Part shown: positions 5,742 through 12,432 of the stretch, piece after piece
Layout: each line of letters opens with the position of its first letter
How positions within the stretch are numbered: the first letter of the stretch is position 1
NCBI GenBank assembly: GCA_030451965.1
Contig: JAKDNE010000042.1
Span: 1 to 13,465 of the forward strand
DNA length: 13,465 nucleotides
Direction of reading: 5' to 3'
DNA from: Brachybacterium sp.
GTDB taxonomy: Bacteria > Actinomycetota > Actinomycetes > Actinomycetales > Dermabacteraceae
Notes under the pieces: generated by a model
The model's input: the letters and a program-made list of their open reading frames with translations, nothing else
Databases searched by the model: none
Told to the model about the DNA's origin: nothing
Made by a program: the position numbers and the translations under genes

Positions 5742-6959
5742 TCAGGAGATGGCGACCGCGGCGGGGTCGTGAGCCGCCAGCACCGCGGCGGCGAGATCGA
5801 CATCCAGGCGCAGAGCACGCAGAGAGGCGTGCACGAGAGCCTGGTCGGACAACGTCACGGCGGGCTCGATCCGCAGGTCACGGCCGAAAAGCGGTAGTGC
5901 ATTGCGGAACAGGGCGTCTCGCAGCGGGTCGAGGATCACGTCCCCGGCGCGGGAGAGGTGGCCGCCGATGAGGATCAGGTCGGGATCCAGCAGGTTGCAG
6001 ACCGAGTTCAGGGCCATGCCCACGGCGGCACCGGCGCGCGAGAAGATCGAGACCACGCGGTCGTCCCCGGCCAGGGCGAGATCGATCGCCTCGTCCAGGC
6101 TCAGCGGGGTGCCGGTGACGATGCGGCATTCCTCCAGCACGGTATCGGCGCCGGCGTAAGTGAACAGGCAGCCGCGGTTGGAGCACCGGCAGACGGGGCC
6201 GTTGCTGTCGATGCTCACATGCCCGAGCTCACCGGCACCGCCGTGGGCACCGGAGATGATCCGCCCATCGAGGACCTGGCCGAGCGCGACACCGAAGGAA
6301 AGGCTCACGTGCAGGAGGTTCCGGGGCGGGGGGCTCTCCAGAGCCCCGTACTGGGCGTAGGCGGCGTGGCGGGCGAGGTTCTCGAGCACCACCGCGGTGC
6401 CGAGGCCCTCCTCGTACTCGTCACGGATGTTGATCTCGCTCCATCGTCGGGACGTCGCACCGCCGAGCACCTCGCCCGTATGGCGGTTCACCAGCGTGTT
6501 CGGTGCGACGTGCAGTCCGTGGAGCTGCGGGTGGGGTGCCGGGAGCTCGTCGAGGAGCTCCCGCAGAGCGGCCAGCGCGGTGCTGATCCGCTCGCGACCG
6601 GTGGCGTCGGGGGAGCAGGGGAGGGCGCGGGTGGAGATCACACGGCCGTCGAGCTCGCCGAGGCCGACGATCGTGGTGTCGTCCTGGTGGATCGCGGCGC
6701 CGATGATCCCGGCCCGGCGGGCCAGCACCAGCTTCTCCTTGAGCGGAGCCTTGCCCTCGCCCGCCGCGATGTCGGCGGAGAGGCCCTCGGGCTCGACCAT
6801 TCCCCGTTCGAGCAGTCCAGTGACGGTGTTGGTGATGGTCGCCCGGGAGGTCTGCAGGTGACGGGCGAGCTCGGCGCGATGCATCCCACCCTCCTCGAGG
6901 AGGGTGCGGACGACCTCGAAGGGGGTTCCTCGGGGGGGAATTCCTCGACGCGTCGCCAT
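5742..6959 (-). CDS. ROK family transcriptional regulator (kinase-degenerate)
   Basis: A 405-aa protein of the NagC/XylR class. An N-terminal winged helix-turn-helix (about 14-58, MHRAELARHLQTSRATITNT, then GLLERGMVEPEG) is followed by a ROK sugar-kinase-like domain (about 83-385). The ROK signatures GAGELGH (241-247) and the zinc site CRCSNRGC (Cys257, Cys259, Cys264 with His247) are present. The phosphate loop, normally DxGGT, reads IHQDDT (90-95). The catalytic Asp of the usual ENDxN stretch is Leu (ENLARHAA, 193-200). It should therefore bind a sugar or sugar phosphate but not phosphorylate it, acting purely as a regulator. No sugar transport or catabolism gene lies nearby, so the target is unknown and autoregulation is possible. 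ATG at 6959 has no SD, but TAGATT sits 7 nt upstream. Confidence 0.9.
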   Translation of the reverse strand: MATRRGIPPRGTPFEVVRTLLEEGGMHRAELARHLQTSRATITNTVTGLLERGMVEPEGLSADIAAGEGKAPLKEKLVLARRAGIIGAAIHQDDTTIVGLGELDGRVISTRALPCSPDATGRERISTALAALRELLDELPAPHPQLHGLHVAPNTLVNRHTGEVLGGATSRRWSEINIRDEYEEGLGTAVVLENLARHAAYAQYGALESPPPRNLLHVSLSFGVALGQVLDGRIISGAHGGAGELGHVSIDSNGPVCRCSNRGCLFTYAGADTVLEECRIVTGTPLSLDEAIDLALAGDDRVVSIFSRAGAAVGMALNSVCNLLDPDLILIGGHLSRAGDVILDPLRDALFRNALPLFGRDLRIEPAVTLSDQALVHASLRALRLDVDLAAAVLAAHDPAAVAIS

Positions 6960-6966
6960 TCGTCAT

Positions 6967-6972
6967 AATCTA
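6967..6972 (-). promoter_or_regulatory. Putative -10 box of the ROK gene (leaderless)
   Basis: On the minus strand this is TAGATT, a TANNNT match, 7 nt before the ATG at 6959. No SD precedes the ATG. No clear -35 was found. Confidence 0.45.
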
Positions 6973-7051
6973 GCACGAGGAACGACCCCCAGAACTTCCG
7001 CTCACCGCCGTTATGGGTGCCTCGGGAGCATCGGGGAAACACGAATTCATG

Positions 7052-7077
7052 GCGGGAAAAACTTCGGAAATTCCCGC
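7052..7077. repeat. Inverted repeat upstream of the ROK gene (operator candidate)
   Basis: GCGGGAA (7052-7058) and TTCCCGC (7071-7077) form a perfect 7-bp inverted repeat around a 12-nt AT-rich centre that contains CTTCGG. It lies in the 180-bp gap between the ROK start and the end of the CPBP-like gene, about 95 bp upstream of the ROK start. It could be a regulator site or a terminator for the CPBP-like gene. Part of the centre (CGGAAATTC) recurs on the other side of the ROK gene at 5615-5623. Confidence 0.45.
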
Positions 7078-7120
7078 GGGGCCGGGGCAGGGCCGGGGGT
7101 CAAGGGGTGTGCCGACCAGG

Positions 7121-7137
7121 CGTCGTCGAGGACGACG
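7121..7137. terminator. Small hairpin after the CPBP-like gene
   Basis: CGTCGTC-gag-GACGACG is a perfect 7-bp stem with a 3-nt loop, 2 nt after the minus-strand stop at 7140. It is a weak terminator candidate. Confidence 0.35.
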
Positions 7138-7139
7138 GG

Positions 7140-7970
7140 TCAGACCAGGAAGATCGGGATCACCCCGGGATTGTGCGCGTGGACGATGGCGAGGAAGACG
7201 ACCACGTCGAAGAGCAGATGCACGATCAGCACGTACAGCAGAGAGCCGGTGCGGGTGAACAGCCACCCCTGCAGCAGCGCGAACGGGGCGGTGAGCAGCG
7301 GGCCCCATTCCTGGTAGCCCAGCTCCCACAGGAACGACACGAAGATGACCGCCTGCAGGAAGTTCGCCGGCCAGAGCCCGAAGTGGCGCCGCAGGAGCAC
7401 GAAGCAGGTGCAGATGAAGAACAGCTCGTCCCAGGTGCCCACGAAGTTCACGCCCACCAGGAAACGCCCCAGCTCGCCGGCGTCGGTGATGTGAGGCCAG
7501 TTCTGGTAGGCGCCCGAGGTGATGAAGTAGAACGGCAGCAGCAACCAGCCCAGCAGTGGGACGGCGACGATGTACCCCCACTGCCAGCGGTTCCACCGCC
7601 GTCCGGAGAGCCAGGGGAAACGGATCGTGCGCCGTCGCAGCACCAGTCGGTCCACCAGCAGCGGCACGGTCACGGCGAGCAGCAGTGCGGTGCCGATCGT
7701 GAAGAACCGATCCCAGTCCACATCCGCCTTCACCGAGGTGGTGGAGACGATCGTGATCCCGAGCCCGATGAGCAGCAGGTCCTTGGCGAGCTCGCGGGAG
7801 ACGAGGAGCGCACCGAGCAGGCTGAGGGCGAGGAGCCCATGGCCCCAGCCTGCGAGCTGGAACCCGAACAGTGCGAAGGCGGAGGCGGACACCCCGGCGG
7901 CCGGCAGCAGACCGATCCGCGGAGTGGCCGGCAGGGGAGTGGGATCCGGGGCAGGAGGCGGCGTCGCCAT
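7140..7970 (-). CDS. CPBP-like intramembrane protease family membrane protein
   Basis: A 276-aa integral membrane protein with about eight hydrophobic segments after a Pro-rich start (MATPPPAPDPTPLP). The C-terminal half follows the CPBP (Abi/CAAX protease-like) plan. The stretch GWLFTRTGSLLYVLIVHLL then FDVV matches the family's 'GWLYxRTGSLxxxIxxHxxND' region, with HxxxD at His251/Asp255. Motif 1, normally EExxxR, reads DELFFI (181-186). Motif 2, normally FxxxH, aligns with FVSFL (210-214) and has no His. The fold is likely, but intramembrane proteolysis is doubtful or uses altered residues. Known family members process prenylated proteins or bacteriocins, and this one's substrate is unknown. 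The downstream ATG at 7970 is chosen over a longer frame because CATGCT lies 6 nt before it and the longer form lacks hydrophobic or conserved sequence. It lies 40 bp after the LLM oxidoreductase stop, so co-transcription is possible. Confidence 0.75.
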   Translation of the reverse strand: MATPPPAPDPTPLPATPRIGLLPAAGVSASAFALFGFQLAGWGHGLLALSLLGALLVSRELAKDLLLIGLGITIVSTTSVKADVDWDRFFTIGTALLLAVTVPLLVDRLVLRRRTIRFPWLSGRRWNRWQWGYIVAVPLLGWLLLPFYFITSGAYQNWPHITDAGELGRFLVGVNFVGTWDELFFICTCFVLLRRHFGLWPANFLQAVIFVSFLWELGYQEWGPLLTAPFALLQGWLFTRTGSLLYVLIVHLLFDVVVFLAIVHAHNPGVIPIFLV

Positions 7971-7976
7971 GGTCCC

Positions 7977-7982
7977 AGCATG
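7977..7982 (-). promoter_or_regulatory. Putative -10 box of the CPBP-like gene (leaderless)
   Basis: On the minus strand this is CATGCT, keeping A2 and T6 of TANNNT, 6 nt before the ATG at 7970. No convincing -35 is seen at 17-19 bp. Confidence 0.3.
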
Positions 7983-8010
7983 CCAGGGACTGGCGATCGC
8001 CGCGCCGAGG

Positions 8011-9042
8011 TCAGGGAGCGGGGTTCGCTGCGGCGCCGTCGAGACCCCAGGCCTCGGCGAGCAGCTCGAGGGCGTGCAGGCGATCGGCCGGGTCGAAGTA
8101 GTAGGCGGTGAGGATGAGCTCATCGGCCCCGGTGGCGGCGACGATCTCCTCCAGCTGGCGCACGACGGTGGTGGGGGAGCCGACCGCCTTGATCGACAGG
8201 GTCTGATCGATCTGGGAGATGAGGTGCTCCGGTGCGAACTCCTCGATCGGGCGCGGCGGCTGGATCTTCTGCCGCTGCCCGGTCACGATCCCCATGAACA
8301 TCTGCTGGAGGGTCGTGAACTGTCGCTGGGCCTCCTCATCGGTCTCGGAGACCACCAGGTTCACCCCGACCATGGTGTGCGGGGCCGTGATCTGCGCGGA
8401 CTCGGCGTCCGGGTTGAAGTGCTCGCGGTAGACCTCCAGCGCGTGCAGGTATTGGAAGGGGGCGAAGTGGGAGGCGACGGAGAACGGCATGCCCAGCTGC
8501 GCGGCGAGACGGGCGCCGTTGGCGGTGGAACCCAGGATCCACATCGGCACCTCGGTGCCGCGTGCGACCTCTGCGGTGATCGGCGAGGAGCCGCTGGACT
8601 CCTCCCGGGACCAGTCCCTCATCTGCTCGACGGCCTCGATGAAGGCGGCCGGCTGGGCGGAGGTGCGGGCCAGCAGCTGAGCGGTGAGCTGGTCGGTGCC
8701 CGGCGCGCGGCCGAGGCCGAGGTCGATGCGGTCCCCGTGGAACTGGACCAGGGTGCCGAACTGCTCGATGACGGTGAGCGGGGAGTGGTTGGGGAGCATG
8801 ATCCCGCCGGAGCCGACACGGATCCGCTCGGTCAGCGACGCCGCCCGGTCGATCAGCAGCGAGGTCGCGCTCGAGGCGAGGGTGTTGGTGTTGTGGTGCT
8901 CGGCGAACCAGAGCCGCTCGTACCCGAGGCGGTCGGCGGTTTTCGCGCCCTCCATCGATGCGCTGATCGCCTCCCGGGTGGTCATGCCTTCCGAGATGGA
9001 GACGAGATCGAGGATCGACAGCGGCACATGAGGAGCGTTCAT
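8011..9042 (-). CDS. LLM class flavin-dependent oxidoreductase (MsnO8-like)
   Basis: A 343-aa cytoplasmic luciferase-like monooxygenase, a TIM-barrel enzyme expected to use reduced FMN (or F420) and O2. The family pattern is plain: VPLSILDLVSISEG strand (6-19), YERLWFAEHH (41-50), RVGSGGIMLPNHSPLTVIEQ (75-95), and DRIDLGLGRAPGTDQLTAQL (104-123). A later PMWILGST strand and GSPTTVVRQLEEIVAATGAD near the C-terminus complete the barrel. The set resembles the MsnO8 subgroup, whose substrates are mostly unknown, so no reaction is assigned. The frame is open far upstream, but the extension has no family sequence. ATG 9042 begins just before the first strand and has TAGCCT 7 nt upstream, with no SD. 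It is divergent from a paralogue at 9149. The CPBP-like gene follows 40 bp downstream on the same strand. Confidence 0.9.
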   Translation of the reverse strand: MNAPHVPLSILDLVSISEGMTTREAISASMEGAKTADRLGYERLWFAEHHNTNTLASSATSLLIDRAASLTERIRVGSGGIMLPNHSPLTVIEQFGTLVQFHGDRIDLGLGRAPGTDQLTAQLLARTSAQPAAFIEAVEQMRDWSREESSGSSPITAEVARGTEVPMWILGSTANGARLAAQLGMPFSVASHFAPFQYLHALEVYREHFNPDAESAQITAPHTMVGVNLVVSETDEEAQRQFTTLQQMFMGIVTGQRQKIQPPRPIEEFAPEHLISQIDQTLSIKAVGSPTTVVRQLEEIVAATGADELILTAYYFDPADRLHALELLAEAWGLDGAAANPAP

Positions 9043-9049
9043 ACAGTTC

Positions 9050-9080
9050 AGGCTATCCAGGGTCTCCTCTGCGTGGTCCC
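9050..9080 (-). promoter_or_regulatory. Putative promoter of the minus-strand LLM gene (leaderless)
   Basis: On the minus strand GGGACC (9075-9080), a 19-bp spacer, then TAGCCT (9050-9055), 7 nt before the ATG at 9042. The -10 fits TANNNT and the -35 is weak. It lies in the divergent gap shared with the second LLM gene. Confidence 0.45.
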
Positions 9081-9148
9081 GGCGGGAGTGAGAGGTTGTC
9101 GACCTCGAATCCGGGAAGTTCTCCGTGCCCCGCCGCGTTTCCCACGGC

Positions 9149-10120
9149 ATGAGGCTCTCCCTGCTCGATCGCTCTCGCACCCGTCACGCATACCCGGAGT
9201 CCGCGGCCCTGGAGCACTCGGTCCAGCGGGCTGTCGAGGTCGAGCAGCTGGGATACGGACGGTTCTGGGTGGCCGAGCACCATACGGTGCCGGGCATCGC
9301 CAGCGGTTCGCCCGCCGTCCTGCTGGCCGCGATCGGCGCCCGCACCGCACGGATCAGACTCGGCTCGGGCGGCGTGATGCTCCCCAACCACCGCCCGCTC
9401 GTGGTCGCTGAGCAGTTCCGGATGCTGGCCGCGCTGTACCCGGGCCGAATCGATCTGGGTCTGGGCCGGTCGCTGGGGTTCACCGAGCCGGTGCGCCACG
9501 CCCTCGGACGGCTCGAGGCGAGCCCGGAGGCGTTCGCCGGGGAGATCGCGGAGGTGCGCGGCTACCTCGAGGATTCTGCGGCGCTGACAGCCCGGCCCGC
9601 CGACGCCGGTGAGGTGCCGCTGTTCGTGCTCGCGACCGGCAGCGGCGTCGACGCCGCCGCCGAGCTCGGGCTGCCGGTGGTGATCGGCGGACCGTTCCTG
9701 GATTCCCCGGAGCTGCCGGATCGGCTGGCCGCCTACCGGCGGGCGTTCCGCCCGCATCGGGGCAGCACCGCGCAGGTCATCGTCTCTGTCGACGCCCTGA
9801 TCGCGGACACCGATGCGGAGGCGCGCGAGCTGTCGCTGCCGGAGGTCTGGGCGATGGTGCGCTCACGCTCCACAGGGGCGTTCGGGGTGCTCGAGCCGGT
9901 GGCGCGGATCCGGGAGGCGGCTCCCGGTGACCGGGAGGCCCGACGGGTGGAGCGGGGTCTCGACGCCGCCGTGACCGGCTCGGCGCGCACCGTGCGGCGG
10001 CGGCTCGACGAGCTCGTCGAGCGCACCGGCGCACAGGAGGTCCTCGCCACCGGCGTGACCTACGACCGCCAGGCGCTCACCTCCTCGGACCGCGAGCTGG
10101 CGCGGCTGCTCCTGGGCTGA
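9149..10120 (+). CDS. LLM class flavin-dependent oxidoreductase (second paralogue)
   Basis: A 323-aa luciferase-like monooxygenase. From the chosen ATG, MRLSLLDRSRTR starts directly at the first barrel strand. Landmarks are GYGRFWVAEHH (35-45), RIRLGSGGVMLPNHRPLVVA (68-87), and RIDLGLGRSLG (100-110), then PLFVLATGSG. All align with the divergent neighbour, so the two are paralogues, although the rest differs. Function is expected to be flavin-dependent oxidation of an unknown small molecule. The start is uncertain. GTG at 9125 is in frame, adds 8 residues (VPRRVSHG), and has an SD-like GGGAAG (9113-9118) 6 nt upstream, whereas ATG 9149 has neither an SD nor a good -10. I favour 9149 because family N-termini begin at the strand. 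It ends 8 bp from the convergent membrane protein gene. Confidence 0.88.
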   Translation: MRLSLLDRSRTRHAYPESAALEHSVQRAVEVEQLGYGRFWVAEHHTVPGIASGSPAVLLAAIGARTARIRLGSGGVMLPNHRPLVVAEQFRMLAALYPGRIDLGLGRSLGFTEPVRHALGRLEASPEAFAGEIAEVRGYLEDSAALTARPADAGEVPLFVLATGSGVDAAAELGLPVVIGGPFLDSPELPDRLAAYRRAFRPHRGSTAQVIVSVDALIADTDAEARELSLPEVWAMVRSRSTGAFGVLEPVARIREAAPGDREARRVERGLDAAVTGSARTVRRRLDELVERTGAQEVLATGVTYDRQALTSSDRELARLLLG

Positions 10121-10128
10121 ACGGACGC

Positions 10129-10950
10129 TCAGCCGACATGGACCCCGAGGCTGAGCAGGATGTTCCCGAGCACCAGCACTGCCAGGGCCACCAGGCCGCC
10201 GAGGGGGACCGTGCGCAACCGCAGCGGCTCATAGGGCACCTCGGCGACGCTGCGGGCGAAGATGTGCGCCATCGGCGCGAAGACCAGGATCGCCGTCCCG
10301 GCGGCGAGGATCGCGATCTGGGCGGAGACCGGCAGATCAGCCGGACTGATCGCGAGGTACAGGACGCTCAGCAGCACCGAGACGATCATCCCGTACAGCC
10401 AGGGGAACAGCGTCATCGCGTTGCGCCGGCGCGGATCATCGCCGGCGTGGCGCGCCATATGAGGGGCGAAGGCCCGGGCGTTGAGGAACATTCCGCCGAT
10501 GCCGACAGCCAGGGCGACGAGCTGCAGCGGCACCGGGAGACCGAGCAGCCGGGCGGCCTCTCCCGTGTCGCCTGCGCCGAACGGGGTCAGGCACAGATAG
10601 GCGATGCCCTCCTGGACCGAGGCGAAGGCGAACCACAGCCACACCAGGTGCAGGAGGTCAGCGCGCCTCCGCAGCGGGGTCCATAGCTGCAGCAGCACAC
10701 CCGTGACCAGGCTGAAGGCGGGGCCGGCGAGGAGCATCACGACCTGATCGGAATCCGACGGAGACCCCAGGTGGTCCACCCCGAAGGGGAACAGGACCGA
10801 GGGGTGGCCGAACGCGAGGCCGGCCACCAGGTGGGCCGTCTCGTGCAGGAAGATCATGAGGGCGCTGGCGATGAGGGCCGCGACGAGGTTGTTCAGCAGC
10901 AGCGTGCGGGCGGAGACGCGGACAGGTTCGGGTGTGGCCTGGGTCACCAT
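10129..10950 (-). CDS. Seven-helix membrane protein with HExxH motif (M50-like putative metalloprotease)
   Basis: A 273-aa integral membrane protein with about seven predicted helices (roughly 18-42, 69-90, 98-120, 138-158, 182-202, 210-230, 247-268). HETAH (36-40) lies within the first helix and LLAGPAFSLVTG (73-84) in the second. This is the spacing and style of site-2-protease-like (M50) enzymes, in which HExxH binds zinc and a Gly-Pro motif follows. The usual third ligand motif (an LDG or NPDG Asp) is not visible, so it may use another acid or be inactive. I do not recognise a named family. Substrate and role are unknown. ATG 10950 has no SD, and CACGAT lies 6 nt upstream. It is convergent with the LLM gene on its left and is preceded on the same strand by the FAD dehydrogenase. 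Confidence 0.7.
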   Translation of the reverse strand: MVTQATPEPVRVSARTLLLNNLVAALIASALMIFLHETAHLVAGLAFGHPSVLFPFGVDHLGSPSDSDQVVMLLAGPAFSLVTGVLLQLWTPLRRRADLLHLVWLWFAFASVQEGIAYLCLTPFGAGDTGEAARLLGLPVPLQLVALAVGIGGMFLNARAFAPHMARHAGDDPRRRNAMTLFPWLYGMIVSVLLSVLYLAISPADLPVSAQIAILAAGTAILVFAPMAHIFARSVAEVPYEPLRLRTVPLGGLVALAVLVLGNILLSLGVHVG

Positions 10951-10956
10951 GGGGGC

Positions 10957-10962
10957 ATCGTG
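10957..10962 (-). promoter_or_regulatory. Putative -10 box of the M50-like gene (leaderless)
   Basis: On the minus strand this is CACGAT, 6 nt before the ATG at 10950. It keeps A2 and T6 of TANNNT. No -35 is clear and no SD is present. Confidence 0.3.
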
Positions 10963-10998
10963 TCATCGCTGTGCCCGTTTCGCACGGCATTCGGACAC

Positions 10999-11023
10999 GA
11001 GGACCTTTTCTCACAGGGTCCTC
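10999..11023. terminator. Possible terminator of the FAD dehydrogenase gene
   Basis: GAGGACC (10999-11005) and GGTCCTC (11017-11023) form a perfect 7-bp inverted repeat with an 11-nt loop. It overlaps the TGA stop of the FAD dehydrogenase (11022-11024). A tandem CTCACAGGG (11010-11018 and 11021-11029) runs through it. Confidence 0.35.
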
Positions 11024-12413
11024 ACAGGGCCCTGCCGGGGTTGAGCAGACCGTGCGGGTCGAAGGCCTGCTTCAGCCGGTGCTGGAGGTCCCGCGAGGCG
11101 GGGGACAGCTCGAGGTCCAGCCAGTGCTGCTTGGTGGTGCCGATGCCGTGCTCCCCGCTGATGGTGCCGCCGAGCTCCAGGGCTGTCCGCACCACCTCGT
11201 CGGCGGCCGCGAGGATCGGAGCCGGCAGTGCGACGGAGGGATCCTCGGGAACGTCGGGCAGGGAGAGCGCGGGATGGAGGTTGCCATCACCCGCGTGGGC
11301 GACGGCCGAGGTGCGGATGCCGTGCCGTCGGCCGATCTCCGCGAGCTGCGCGAACATCTCTGCGAGGCGGGATTTCGGCACCGCCACGTCCTCGCCGAGC
11401 CGTGCTCTGCCGCCCCCGGCGGCGCGGCTGGAGCGGCGCAGCTCCCACAGCTGCTCGGCCTCCGCCGCTGCCTCGATCACCTGCACCTTCCCGCCCGCTC
11501 CGGTGAGGACGCTGATGAGATCCGCGGTCTGCTCCTCGATGCCGTAGCCGTCGAGCTCGAGCAGGAGCACGGCGCCGGTGCCCGTGGCGCCGAGGGAGGA
11601 GCCGCCCAGCGCATCGATGTCGGCGAGCGCGCCGGCATCCAGCAGCTCGGTCGCGGCCGGGCGCACCGGAGAGCGCGAGATCGCGTTCACCCCGTCGGCG
11701 GCCTGCGCCGTGGTGGGGAAGCGGGCGAGCACCGTGCGGCGGGCCACCGGAAGGGGGCGGATCCGCACGGTGACCGCCACGATGACCGCGAGGGTGCCCT
11801 CGGAGCCGATCAGCAGCTGGGTGAGGTCCAGGCCGGTGACGCCCTTGAGCGAGCGGTGGCCGGTGCGCAGCAGCGTGCCGTCGGCCAGCACGACCTCGAG
11901 CGCCAGCACGGACTCACGGGTCACGCCGTACTTCGCGCAGTGCAGGCCGCCGGCGTTGGTCGCCACGTTCCCGCCGATCGTCGAGATGGTGACGCTCGCG
12001 GGGTCCGGGGCGTAGAAGAAGCCCTGCGGGGCCAGGGCCGCGGAGAGGTCGGCGGTGATCACCCCGGCCTCGACCACCGCGACCTCGTCCAGCGGGTCGA
12101 TCTCCCGGATCGCTCGCAGGCGTTCCAGGCCCAGCACGATCCCGCCGTCGATCGCCACCGCCCCGCCGGAGAGGCCGGAGCCGGCGCCGCGCGGCACCAC
12201 CGGGGTGCCCGTCTCATGGGCGAGGCGGAGGGTGGCGCGGACGCCCTCGACGTCACGGGGGAGCGCCAGCAGGAACCGGGTGTCCGCGGCGCCGGGCTCG
12301 GCCCGGTCCCCGCGGTAGCGCGCCTCGGGTGCGGCCGTGACGGCGTCCGCACCGAGCGCGTCGCAGAGGCGGGCGGCAAGGGTCTCGAGGAAGAGGGGGT
12401 CGGTGCGGTCCAT
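11022..12413 (-). CDS. FAD-binding 2-hydroxyacid dehydrogenase/oxidase (GlcD/D-lactate dehydrogenase type)
   Basis: A 463-aa flavoprotein of the vanillyl-alcohol oxidase superfamily. The N-terminal FAD-binding domain (about 44-222) shows PRGAGSGLSGGA (74-85), APDPAS (135-140), IGGNVATNAGG (146-156), KYGVTRE and GSEGTL (203-208). The FAD-oxidase C-terminal domain (about 223-460) ends with the metal and substrate motifs HAGDGNLHP (373-381), GEHGIG (420-425) and LNPG (457-460). Such enzymes oxidise D-2-hydroxyacids (D-lactate, glycolate, D-2-hydroxyglutarate) to 2-oxoacids. No GlcE or GlcF partner is adjacent, which favours a single-subunit D-lactate or D-2-hydroxyglutarate type, but the substrate cannot be fixed from sequence alone. 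The AGGAGG SD 4 nt upstream supports ATG 12413. All key motifs are intact. It lies between, and on the same strand as, the CDF gene (82 bp gap) and the M50-like gene (71 bp gap). Confidence 0.93.
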   Translation of the reverse strand: MDRTDPLFLETLAARLCDALGADAVTAAPEARYRGDRAEPGAADTRFLLALPRDVEGVRATLRLAHETGTPVVPRGAGSGLSGGAVAIDGGIVLGLERLRAIREIDPLDEVAVVEAGVITADLSAALAPQGFFYAPDPASVTISTIGGNVATNAGGLHCAKYGVTRESVLALEVVLADGTLLRTGHRSLKGVTGLDLTQLLIGSEGTLAVIVAVTVRIRPLPVARRTVLARFPTTAQAADGVNAISRSPVRPAATELLDAGALADIDALGGSSLGATGTGAVLLLELDGYGIEEQTADLISVLTGAGGKVQVIEAAAEAEQLWELRRSSRAAGGGRARLGEDVAVPKSRLAEMFAQLAEIGRRHGIRTSAVAHAGDGNLHPALSLPDVPEDPSVALPAPILAAADEVVRTALELGGTISGEHGIGTTKQHWLDLELSPASRDLQHRLKQAFDPHGLLNPGRAL

Positions 12414-12417
12414 GGGG

Positions 12418-12423
12418 CCTCCT
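12418..12423 (-). promoter_or_regulatory. Ribosome binding site of the FAD dehydrogenase
   Basis: On the minus strand this is a perfect AGGAGG, 4 nt before the ATG at 12413. It is the strongest SD in the window and contrasts with the SD-less starts elsewhere. Confidence 0.75.
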
Positions 12424-12432
12424 GCGGCGCGG

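Noticed and set aside
7140..8123. The longer 327-residue form of the CPBP-like protein
   Set aside because: The extra 51 residues are Ser/Pro-rich, overlap the LLM gene and have no start signal. ATG 7970 has a -10-like box at the usual distance.
7570..9411. A 613-codon plus-strand frame
   Set aside because: It runs antisense to the CPBP-like gene and the minus-strand LLM gene. The composition is Gly/Arg/Glu/Asp with no recognisable domain.
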